A stretch of DNA of 64,000 nucleotides from Ananas comosus (Eukaryota; Streptophyta; Magnoliopsida; Poales; Bromeliaceae). The DNA lies in assembly GCF_001540865.1 (NCBI RefSeq), contig NC_033642.1:2568421-2632420 (forward strand), given 5' to 3'. Of the stretch, positions 55,879 to 64,000 are shown piece after piece. Each line of letters starts with the position of its first letter. The stretch's first letter is position 1. The notes under the pieces were generated by a model that saw only the letters and a program-made list of their open reading frames with translations, was not told the origin of the DNA and made no database searches. The translations under genes and the position numbers were made by a program.

Positions 55879-57270
55879 ATGGAGAGGTGGAAAGTTACCG
55901 GAAGAAGAAGAGATTCATCTTCTTCATCCGTTGAAGGAGAAGATGGATATGCCTATATAATAACATTGGCATTTGCTTTATTCCAGCATATTTTCCAACA
56001 ATCTTTTATCAATGGTAGGTGATAGATGGTGGATACTCTGTATTTTTATTTTATTATATTATTATGTACAAATTATGTACAAAAGTACAGACTAATGTAC
56101 AGATGTATAGATGTACTTTTTTTTTTGATGTTTTGTTATTTGATGTTTTGTTATTTTTCTTCAAGAATCCATCAGCGATCCACTACGCTGATTAATCTAC
56201 TGTTTGGTGTTGCATTCCTTCGGATCTCCGATAAGACCTAATACCTATGTGCTCATATTTTCTTTGATTTTAGATATGTTTGTGGTTACATGAAAGATAT
56301 TAATATATTACATATAATTTTGTTATTTTTCCTCAGGAAGCCATCAACGATCTACTACCTTACTTGATCTCCTGTTTGGTATTGCATTCCTTCAGACATC
56401 CAGTAAGTCATAATGCATATATGCTCATATTTATATGAAATTAAGTTAGAAAAGAAGTCATAAAAATATGATTCTGAGGCGTATTCTCAAAAGACCTATA
56501 TCTATAGGCGTTTGTTTTTATATTTTTGTATTCATGATTTTGCTTTAATTAGAAATTAGAAATTTATTACTTTTAAATATTTTTTTTTGCTTTGTTTTTC
56601 AATAGAATATGTGTTTAAAGTAAAACACATGTCAAAACTAAAGCGACAGTCCTATGTGTATTAAAAATTAATGGATTGTGTCTAAAATTTTATTTACCCC
56701 TTGATAAAGAAGAACTTAGCAAACATACAGTTAGAAAAGTAATTTTTATTATTTAACAATAACTTTAATATAAAAAAATTAATAAAATAAATGTGATACA
56801 TCACATAATTAATAAAAAATTTTAAAAAAGTTATGTATCATAGTCTGTAAAATTGAAAATTATATTCTAAATAAAAAAAAATTAAAACTACTTGTACGTA
56901 TATGCGGCCCTCAAGGATAGTTGAGGGTAAAATTGTTAGTTTGTTAACTTAAATAGTGCTTAACTCTCTTTTTCTTTTTTTCTTTTTTTTGAGTAAATGG
57001 CATCAACTGTTTATATCGACATCAACTTTCGCCGTTTACTTGGCAAAATCTGCGCAAAATTTTCGTTACCTCCTTCCAGATATGGAACTACTGTGGTCGC
57101 AGAGGGACGGCTCCATTCTTTCGTTGATGTGGAGGTTCCTAGGGGTAGCCGATTTATGAAAATAATTACATGTTGGGGTCAGTTCTTTCCGGACTCTGAA
57201 CAATCTGAGGAGGACGCTGCGTGAATTGCTATCAAGAGGCTCCGTGACGAACTTGGCTTTGAAGTTAAGG
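55879..57270 (+). pseudogene. Decayed multi-exon gene of unknown function, with a duplicated dead exon
   Basis: I do not recognise the family. Exon a (55879-56014) encodes MERWKVTGRRRDSS, an acidic Ser-rich stretch and YAYIITLAFALFQHIFQQS, ending phase 1 at G|GTAGGT. Exon b2 (56337-56402) has acceptor CCTCAG and donor GTAAGT and encodes SHQRSTTLLDLLFGIAFLQT in matching phase. A near-identical copy, b1 (about 56164-56229), has lost both splice sites (AG to AA, GT to AT). Further on, 56997-57224 reads MASTVYIDINFRRLLG, then HSFVDVEVPRG and EQSEEDAA followed by TGA; beyond the stop the frame continues IAIKRLRDELGFEVKD up to the Helitron at 57272. The link between exon b2 and the 56997 part is not in phase through any acceptor I can see, so an exon may be missing. 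The nonsense codon and the Helitron make a working product unlikely. Confidence 0.45.
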
Positions 57271-57350
57271 ATCTATATCTATACCTATACATTATTTCCC
57301 ATGAAGCCTTGCCACGTGGCAGTCCCTCCTTTATCCTTACCTTCTCCTCT

Positions 57351-57680
57351 CTTCTCTAATCACAATTGTTAACCTTTGATATTCCAATCAATGAACGATT
57401 TTAAACCCATACTCTTCATCTCCCCATTAAGGAGTTACTAACGCATCATTAACTTTAATAATTACGATGATCCACACAATTAGCACCACTAAAACCCCAT
57501 CATCATCATTCTTCTCTTCTCTAATCACAATTATTAACCTTTGATCTTCCAATCAATGAACGATCTTAAACCTACACTCTTCATCTCCCCACCAAGGAGT
57601 TACTAACGCATCATTAACTTTAATAATTACGATGATCCACACAATTAGCACCACTAAAACCCCATCATCATCATCTCCTC
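57351..57680. repeat. Tandem duplication inside the Helitron, 165 bp period
   Basis: Copies start CTTCTCTAATCACAATTRTT at 57351 and 57516 and share TCCAATCAATGAACGAT, AGGAGTTACTAACGCATCAT and GCACCACTAAAACCCCATCA. They are nearly identical, so the duplication is recent. It lies directly upstream of the captured exon. Confidence 0.9.
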
Positions 57681-57711
57681 ATTCTCCAAAACCAAATACT
57701 ACACTCCAACA

Positions 57712-58049
57712 ATGTTCTATGTTACAAACCAACTCTTTTTTCTATTATTCTTATTATTATTCTCGAACGCGAGTACGAACCCGTCAACGCCATTCAGGTC
57801 GAGCCATGATTGTTCGGGCGCGTTGTTTGTTTTCAATGAATGCTTCGAGTTTGTGGAGGGCGGGGCGAACGGGGCCGAATCGGGGTTGTTGCTCCGGGAT
57901 CGGTCACATGCTGAGCCGGAGCGTCACATGCCTCTGCGAGGCCACACGAGAAGGGGCGAGGCTAGGCGTACCCGTGAACGTCACCAAAACTCTCGCTTTG
58001 CCCTCACTTTGTGGGCTCTCCTACACGCCAATAGTCCTCTGTTACAAAA
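57712..58049 (+). pseudogene. Captured non-specific lipid-transfer-protein-like exon (8-Cys motif), frameshifted
   Basis: ATG at 57712 begins a hydrophobic signal-peptide-like segment (QLFFLLFLLLFSNAS). The first half then reads DCSGALFVFNECFEFVEGG. Near 57882-57888 the frame changes by one base, and the second half continues in another frame: CCSGIGHMLSRSVTCLCEAT, then VPVNVTKTLALPSLCG and TPIVLCYK, up to a donor ACAAAA|GTAAGAG at 58050. Across both frames the spacing C...C...CC...CLC...C...C is the plant nsLTP/seed-storage 8-Cys signature. Such secreted or GPI-anchored proteins bind lipids in a disulphide-stabilised cavity at the cell wall. A downstream exon is uncertain (acceptor GATTGTAG near 58260). 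It lies inside the Helitron, so it is most likely a captured fragment. Confidence 0.65.
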
Positions 58050-59031
58050 GTAAGAGATGTATTTTTTTTATGGTTCAATTTTATATATACAAATTGCTTT
58101 CACAAGAAAAAAATGAGTAAAATAAGATTTCTTCGTACTCTTTTTTTTTTTCATTTTTTTGGCGCATAAGAATGGTTCATATTTTGTAATTTTTTTTAAT
58201 TTTTTTTCTTTTTGTTTTTAAATTGTATGTGTACTGAAATTAGAGTTTCGTGGATTGTAGTGCAGCATCGCCGGGGAAAGCGAAGATAGATTTGGAGTCA
58301 ATAAGAGGAAAGAAGTGGTAGATTTGAAGAGATCTATAGAGAATCAACGTGGCTGCGATGAAAAAGGAGCTCGACGTTGATAATGACGACAAAGGTAATG
58401 TGGAGATGGGGATTCGTCTTCCCGATGTCGGTAGTGCGATCAAGATGCGTATGGAATAATAATTCTATTGCTGCTTCTTTCATTACTATGTTTTATAATT
58501 TATTTACTGAAGTTATAAATTTTGTTACATTTGTACGTATATCTGTTTCATCTCTTTTATATATTTGTATATATGTTAATATATATTATCTTTATTTATT
58601 AATGTCTTATGTCAATTCAAAAAATTTAAAATTTTTACTTTGTGAATCTTCTGTCTTTTATAGCACCAGCCCGCCGCAATGCGCGGGTAACTTCACTAGT
58701 TTATTAAATAATGTGACAAGTAAAAAAAACACATGTATTAAATTAATGGGTACAAATTATATATTTCAAAATAAAAAAAGTCTATTATGTAATGCTTATA
58801 CTATATCATCAATAATCAGCTAATCATATATTTTTTTTAAGAGAAAAATATATTAAAAATATTTTTTTAATAATCATGATGGAATGGATGAATTTAAAAT
58901 AATAATCTAATTGATTGAAAATGTTACATTAATAATACAACTAGTGCATTCTAGATTTTTTTTTTCTCAAAACAGGGTCTCCAATAATATGCTTTCCGTC
59001 CTTTCCGAGTCGTTCTCCTTTTCTCCTCCGT

Positions 59032-59426
59032 GAGGAATGTCAACGGGTTGGATTCAGGGCGGGTTTTTAAAAATTTAAACCCAAAGTCGATTATCAAATC
59101 CGAAATCAGAATCCGAACCTGAATCCACAAGATTTTAAAAATTCATATCTAAATCCGAACCCGACTAAAAATTCGAAACACAAATTCGAACCCGCAAACC
59201 CAAACCCCCAACAATTATATTATAATAATATAAAATCAATTCAGACTCGTATCGGGTTCGAATTCTGATAGGATATAGTCAAAATCTATATTCAAATTCA
59301 AATCCATCAATTTTTGGTTTTTGATATCTATATTCAAAACTATATCTATTGAGCATTGGATATGTTTGCTCTATTCGAATACGCTTCAGATAAAACTTCG
59401 TGCATTTGTACCCAAAGACATTCCTA
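59032..59426. mobile_element. hAT-like MITE, older copy
   Basis: The ends AGGAATGTCAACGGGTTGG and GACATTCCT are inverted. The body is rich in CCCGAACC/GGTTCGGA-type motifs. A second copy of the family inserted at its right edge. Confidence 0.5.
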
Positions 59427-59427
59427 C

Positions 59428-59861
59428 TAGGGATGTCAACGGGTTGGGTTTGAGTCGGGTTTTCAAAAACCCGAACCTGAACCCGAAAACCAAATTAAAA
59501 TTCGAATCCGAAGCTTAACCTGGCGGGTTTTAAAAATCCATATCCATATCTGTATTCGACCAAAAACCCGAAACCCGAACCCGGATCCGAACCCGGCGAG
59601 TTTTAAAAATTCATATCGTTGCATGAAGATTTAAGGGATAAAAATTATTAAATATTTTATATATTATATAAATAAATAAAAATAAATTATGTATATATAT
59701 AATTTATTAGGGTTCGGGTTGGATTCAGGTTTGAGTCGGATAAATACAAAATTCATACTCGTATTCATATTCGTCGAAATTTTATTTCTATACTCATAAC
59801 CGAAATGCATATGCGTTAAGCTCGGGTAAACCCGCCCCGTTGGGTTTGGGTGACATCCCTA
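59428..59861. mobile_element. hAT-like MITE with 8-bp TSD upstream of POT1
   Basis: The ends TAGGGATGTCAACGGGTTGG and, inverted, TAGGGATGTCACCCAAACCC are flanked by ATTCCTAC (59420-59427) and ATTCCTGC (59862-59869), a 7 of 8 match. It is 434 bp, non-coding, and ends 137 bp before the POT1-like ATG. Confidence 0.75.
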
Positions 59862-59954
59862 ATTCCTGCCCCTCAAGCGCTATAACTTCCCAGAATTCGA
59901 ATTTTAACCCCTTCCGTAGGCGGCTCGCCGGGCTGCAGCGAGCGTTAAAAGGGA

Positions 59955-59998
59955 GAGCTCGCTCTCTAGGGTTTTGCAGTCTAGGGTTTTGCTGGGGG
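59955..59998 (+). promoter_or_regulatory. Two telo-box motifs in the POT1-like leader
   Basis: TAGGGTTT occurs twice, 15 bp apart, within CTCTAGGGTTTTGCAGTC and TCTAGGGTTTTGCTGG, just upstream of the ATG at 59999. The telo-box is a known plant promoter or leader element, common in genes of translation and the cell cycle. Confidence 0.6.
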
Positions 59999-60146
59999 AT
60001 GGAAATGGCGAGTACGAATGGAAGGGATCAGTCGCGGGAGTACGTTTACCTCCCGCTCGTCGACGCTCTCAAGTCCGTCGGCGTCAGGGTCAACCTCTTC
60101 GCCGTCGTCTCCGAGATTGGCGCCGTCAGGCGAAGCAGAGGATCCG
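59999..60146 (+). CDS. POT1: POT1-like telomere-binding protein, first exon (partial)
   Basis: Only the first 49 codons are identifiable: MEMASTN, then REYVYLPLVDALKSVGVRVN and LFAVVSEIGAVRRSRGS, ending in phase 1 at CCG|GTCCGT. YLPLVDALKSVG...VNLFAVVSEIG...RSRG matches the start of the first OB fold of grass POT1 proteins (Telo_bind/POT1 N-terminal domain), which bind single-stranded telomeric DNA or, in plants, also act with telomerase. The next exon would be expected to begin D-x-x-x-TL-RI; no such exon was found before 64000, so intron 1 is at least 3.85 kb or the copy is broken. Met59999 is preferred because it is the first in-frame ATG after the leader; a second Met lies two codons on. 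The donor fits GT but is otherwise weak. Confidence 0.7.
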
Positions 60147-60272
60147 GTCCGTCTCCCTTACAAAGCTCTTATGCATTACTTTCGAGCCATCCGTTTCTTC
60201 TGATGATTTTTAGGGTTTAGATTGAGGCTTTTCCAAAATATTTTCCAGAATCTCCATTTGATAGGCAGTACG

Positions 60273-60604
60273 CAAGGATTTAAGCGCCCATTAACACGGG
60301 TCGTATCTACCGTACCGTATCGTGCCAACAAGATATTGACACTATACAGCTCTGTGCCGATGGCACAGCTCAAAAGCCTCTATTCTTTAAATTAGTCAGT
60401 AATTTTCTCAATAAAGTTTAAAAGATTTGATAAAAATACATAATAAATAGTTAGAATATTTAGTTGCTATAGAAATAAATATTTCATAATATTATGTGTC
60501 GGCACACATAAATTTTTTATGACCGGCATGCACCGGCACGGCCCGACACGCACCGTGCCGGAAAGTTTCCGGCATGACCCCGTGCCACGACAGTTAAATC
60601 CTTG
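60273..60604. mobile_element. hAT MITE (CAAGG family) in POT1 intron 1
   Basis: The ends CAAGGATTTAAGCGCCC and, inverted, CAAGGATTTAACTGTCG match 13221-13543. The shared interior includes AAATAGTTAGAATATTTAGTTGC and TGTGTCGGCACACA. The flanking 8-mers GCAGTACG and GCTATAAG match at 5 of 8. Confidence 0.7.
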
Positions 60605-60619
60605 GCTATAAGAGCAAGG

Positions 60620-60900
60620 GCTTTTTGGGCTACCAAGCCTGCGGAATTTTTTTATTATGAAAATAAGTATCCAAAATTTTTATTTATAAAATTAGGTCTA
60701 AGTGGTAAACCATTCACCGCTTTCACGTAACTCATATGGTTTCCACATTTGAACTCTGAAAAATATATAGTATTAAGCTCTAAAAATAATTTTAATATTT
60801 TGAAAGAATGCGGTGAATGATTTACTGCATTTAGAAGGCAGTAATTCATTCACCGTATAGGACTAGTTTGTGACTAATTTTTTTGCAAAACTATTTTTAT
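60620..60900. repeat. Palindrome-bearing block related to 17581-18180
   Basis: Degenerate dyads GTGGTAAACCATTCACCGC, GCGGTGAATGATTTACTGC and GGCAGTAATTCATTCACCG occur between GGGCTTTTTGGGCT and TTTTTTTGCAAAACTATTTT. Both the dyad core (CGGTGAATG) and the flanks resemble the 17.6 kb array. Confidence 0.5.
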
Positions 60901-61149
60901 AATTATAATGTTTGTTAAGCTTATTAATAAGAAAAATTCGTAAGAGCAACTCAAACTGAGAATATAGCTTGGTTATTTTGTATGAAAAGCGTTAAAAGAG
61001 CTTCTCCATGATTTGACATAATATCGTTCAAAATGTAGCACTTTGCCTCTCTGTTGTTTTAGTCCTTTTTTTTTTAATTGTAAGGCCCTACCCCTAAGAA
61101 GGTAGTAAGTGATATGATAAAATGCAAATCATAGGGTGGTTTATGAGGG

Positions 61150-61633
61150 TTAAATGCGCCACAGCCATCTGAACTTTGACTATTTGCAGATAGCCACCTG
61201 TACTTTCAAAATTTCATGTTTCCTACCTAAACCTTCTAACTTTTGTAATTGATCACCTAGGTTTATATCCTAACAATTTAATGAGATTAACATCAACCAA
61301 ATGATGAACAAATAATAAAGGATGCATGCAGGCAGTTTTTTAGCATTTAATTACTAATTTTTTACTTTATAAATGTGATTATTATGGCCAATTTTATCCC
61401 TGAAAGTGATTTTTGGCTTCACGAGTACTCATCTATATTGCTGGAATGCAATCTTAGTTGTTTCTTGACCAATTGACATTTATTCATCACTTTAAATTGA
61501 TGATATATGTATTTAGGCAGTTGATTGCAAAATTTTGAAAGTTTGGATGGTAAATATAATTTTTTTGAATCTTAGATGCCTATTTGCAATTTGCAAACGG
61601 ACGAAAGTTCAGGTGGTTATGATGTATTTAACC
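61150..61633. mobile_element. Long-TIR MITE in POT1 intron 1
   Basis: The ends GGTTAAATGCGCCACAGCCA and, inverted, GGTTAAATACATCATAACCA begin arms of more than 100 bp with CTGAACTTT and TTTCAAAATTT shared. It is 484 bp and non-coding. The target-site duplication is unclear. Confidence 0.7.
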
Positions 61634-64000
61634 CTGTATAAAATGTAGCATTTTTTGCTGCTTTCTAAATGAGGAGTGATAGTAAGAGAGAGAATTTTTT
61701 GTTATGGACAGCTGCATTCATTGCATTTGGCCACTATTTACTATCTGAGCTTGACCAGATTCATCGAATCTCGTCTTGCCCTATCAAAATTATATCTGTT
61801 AATTATATCACCTTTACATATTAGCAGTAGTAAAAAAAGAAAAAAAACACAATGGGGCAAGGTGCTGTGTGTTGAGCATTGAGATGGCAAATGGCAAATA
61901 CATTATACTACAGGGGACTTTTTGAAGTTTCCCTTGTCTTCTAAAACGCAAGTTTTTTCATTGGTTTGAGTGCCTCTTAACTTATTTTCCTTGATAAACT
62001 GATTCTTGAGAGGGAGGAGATTACAAAATTTGAATAAAATCTGTTATGGATGAGATACAACCATATAAGTAGGTTCTATGAAGGCAAGTCTAGATTGATG
62101 TAATTCTAGTAGGGCTGGCGTCAACCATATTGAATGATTCTACCAAATTAATTTATTTAGGTTTAATGAGTTATAAGTTCAACATGTATGGTTCTATTTC
62201 TAATTTTTGGTGCGTTAATACTCAAATGAAGGTATTGTGGGGTGATCATTGTTTACACATAATTTGGACGTAAATTGTGCTATCTTCCTAATCTGAATCT
62301 TATTGGCTGTTTGGTTTGTGGTTTTTGCTCTATTATGGTTTGCTTCTTACTATCTTAGTTTGGCAAAATCCAAAAGTCAATTAAGGCTTTAAGATGTTTG
62401 GTTGTTTAAGCGTTCATTGCTAGAAGTTTCACTATTCTATGGTAGCATGATGTTTGTTTTCTTTATACTACCTCTTTGCACTATAAATTATCAAGATTTA
62501 AGTTATGGCTTGCTACGGAAGTACGTAGTGGGAGGTAGAATTGACCCCTTGAAGAGGAATTTTTTGATTTGTAATGTGACTGGAAATTATTGCAAAATGT
62601 TTATTGAAAACGAAAAAGAATTAGGAAAATGGTTCCTCTGATATTTTTTTGCAAATATGCCGCTTCCCTACCAATGTGGCAAAAAAATGGATGCTAACGA
62701 AGCTGTTGAGGTTTTGGGTATTTTGGCTGTTGAATAGCCAACATTGGCTTGTCTGTTCAACAATAAGTAGCTCTATGATTGATAATGAACTCTGCACACT
62801 TAGTCCTTGACATCATATCTAGATGCTAAATTTGTGGTGAAAGTGGTATTTTCTTTGTTTCTTCGTTATCTTTATTGTAGGTGATGGTATGGGGATAGAG
62901 TAGAGGGAGTTTAAATATAAATATAGGGAGTGAAGCTTTGGATTTGGATCCCTTTGGAAGCTAGCAAATCAATGGCTAGCATAATTCCATGAATCTCATG
63001 GAGTATGAGTTAGTCAAGAGAAACGAACAATGTTTTGCCGATCCTTCATGCAATGTTTATAGGTGAAGTGGATTTCAGTTGATTTTAAACCTTCTTGCTG
63101 CCTTGACTGTATTATTGGATCTGATATTTTTCACTTTAGCATGGCAATCAGTTGCATAAAAAGTTCACAACAATTAAAATCTGTTGATTTGTTTGGATTT
63201 TTTATGTAATTTTTCTTGTAAAAATATCAATATGACTATAAATAGATATTTTCAATTGAACCTATATTTGCAACTAAGAGGAAGCATAGATATGCCGAAC
63301 AGACATTATCTTTAGCAACTATGAAGATGCTCAACGATGATTTGTTAGTTCTTTATTGTTTAACAATAAAAAAGAACTTCTAGATTCTGAAGATCTTCCT
63401 TACAAATAGGTGATCCTTTTGTATGAGAGTTTATTGGATCTTTTCCATTTGCTCGGAGGCCATGCTGGGTGCCTGTGCCATTACTAACCAGCCTATGGTT
63501 CATCCTAAATTTTTTACCATTAATGACCATTTCTGAGAAATAGTAGGGTTAAATCTTCCATGTAAGGAAATGAAAGTATGCAGCAAGATTACACTTTACA
63601 ATATAGCTACTCTCATTTGTGTGACATTATGCAACCCCCTTTATGTTTTGAAGAATATTAGCATTTAACTCTTCGTCACATCTCTGCTCACTAATTCTTA
63701 AAAAGTTTTAAATTATGGTCTTTCCTACCTTTAGAAGGGGCACGATTAGTATTTGAGATCACATTTTAAGACTACATTACAATACTTGAACAAAAATGCT
63801 TTAGGAAAGGGGCTACTTGGTAAAGGTCTAAATATTGAGGAATTAAGTTTAAGTTTTAATATTCTAGGGAAATGTAGATAGTGCCATTTATAGAATGGTT
63901 TTTTTGCAATTCTAGCTTAATAATGTGAATGCTTTTTGATGAAGAAACTGTTGAGAGCAACTACCTAGCTTGTATAATATGATATCATTGAACTACTTGT
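61634..64000. other. Presumed POT1 intron or intergenic sequence
   Basis: This is AT-rich sequence with no recognisable exon, repeat or mobile element on either strand. The longest open frame (62402-62641) has no identifiable domain. Confidence 0.5.

Larger units (their letters stand above)
57272..58699 (+). mobile_element. Non-autonomous Helitron with captured gene sequence
   Basis: The 5' end TCTATATCTATACCTATAC follows an A at 57271. The 3' end has the CCCGC/GCGGG hairpin (58670-58687) then CTAG at 58696-58699 followed by T. This is the A|TC...CTRR|T Helitron structure, 1428 bp, with no target-site duplication. It carries a lipid-transfer-protein exon in the + direction and no Rep/helicase. 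A GCCTTGCCACGTGGCAGTCC block near the 5' end contains a CACGTG motif. Confidence 0.75.

Noticed and set aside
62402..62641. 79-codon frame as a POT1 exon
   Set aside because: It lacks the expected OB-fold residues and has no suitable phase-1 acceptor.

Overview
This is nuclear DNA of a flowering plant. Protein-coding genes are sparse, split by GT-AG introns and separated by AT-rich sequence packed with transposable elements. GC-rich first exons, the plant-type protein families and the abundance of hAT, PIF/Harbinger, Helitron, CACTA, SINE and long-LTR elements point to a monocot. A bromeliad such as pineapple is possible, but that is a guess. No prokaryotic, organellar or viral gene was seen. 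Seven isolated N bases (4753, 5032, 17329, 21460, 23236, 24644, 39986) show that this is a draft-type assembly.

Three host genes are well supported. (1) A plastid-type P-class pentatricopeptide repeat gene on the + strand has exons 7057-7485 and 14898-16088 and a 7.4 kb intron full of repeats. (2) A complete 13-exon homologue of DXO1, the plant DXO/Rai1-family NAD-cap decapping nuclease, lies on the - strand at 39326-26472 and encodes 541 residues. (3) The first exon of a POT1-like telomere-binding protein gene lies on the + strand at 59999-60146; the rest of the gene runs past the window end or is hidden in the intron.

Layout: 1-7000 holds LTR, CACTA, SINE and Helitron remnants. 7057-16088 is the PPR gene, with nested hAT and Mutator-like MITEs in its intron. 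16.1-24.7 kb holds microsatellites, an array of ten short palindromes (17.6-18.04 kb), a SINE, a LINE 3' end, MITEs with visible target-site duplications, and a GC-rich island bracketed exactly by two N bases. 26.5-39.3 kb is DXO1, with at least four MITEs in its introns and a 762-bp hAT-like element 96 bp upstream of its ATG. 40.2-43.3 kb holds a MITE, a reverse-strand LTR and a PIF/Harbinger element that has captured part of a P4-ATPase gene. 43.9-48.5 kb is one very long LTR followed by a primer-binding site. 48.8-54.9 kb holds a CACTA end, tandem repeats and a 3.6 kb PIF/Harbinger element nested inside a MITE. 55.6-58.8 kb is a decayed gene with a duplicated dead exon, interrupted by a 1.43 kb Helitron that carries a frameshifted lipid-transfer-protein exon. 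59-64 kb is two hAT MITEs, POT1 exon 1 and its intron.

The host genes are unrelated in function and form no operon or cluster. The biological interest lies in transposon capture of gene fragments (one by Harbinger, one by Helitron), in transposons placed directly against the promoters of DXO1 and POT1, and in the palindromic repeat family. All boundaries were read by eye from splice signals, terminal inverted repeats and target-site duplications; no database search was run.
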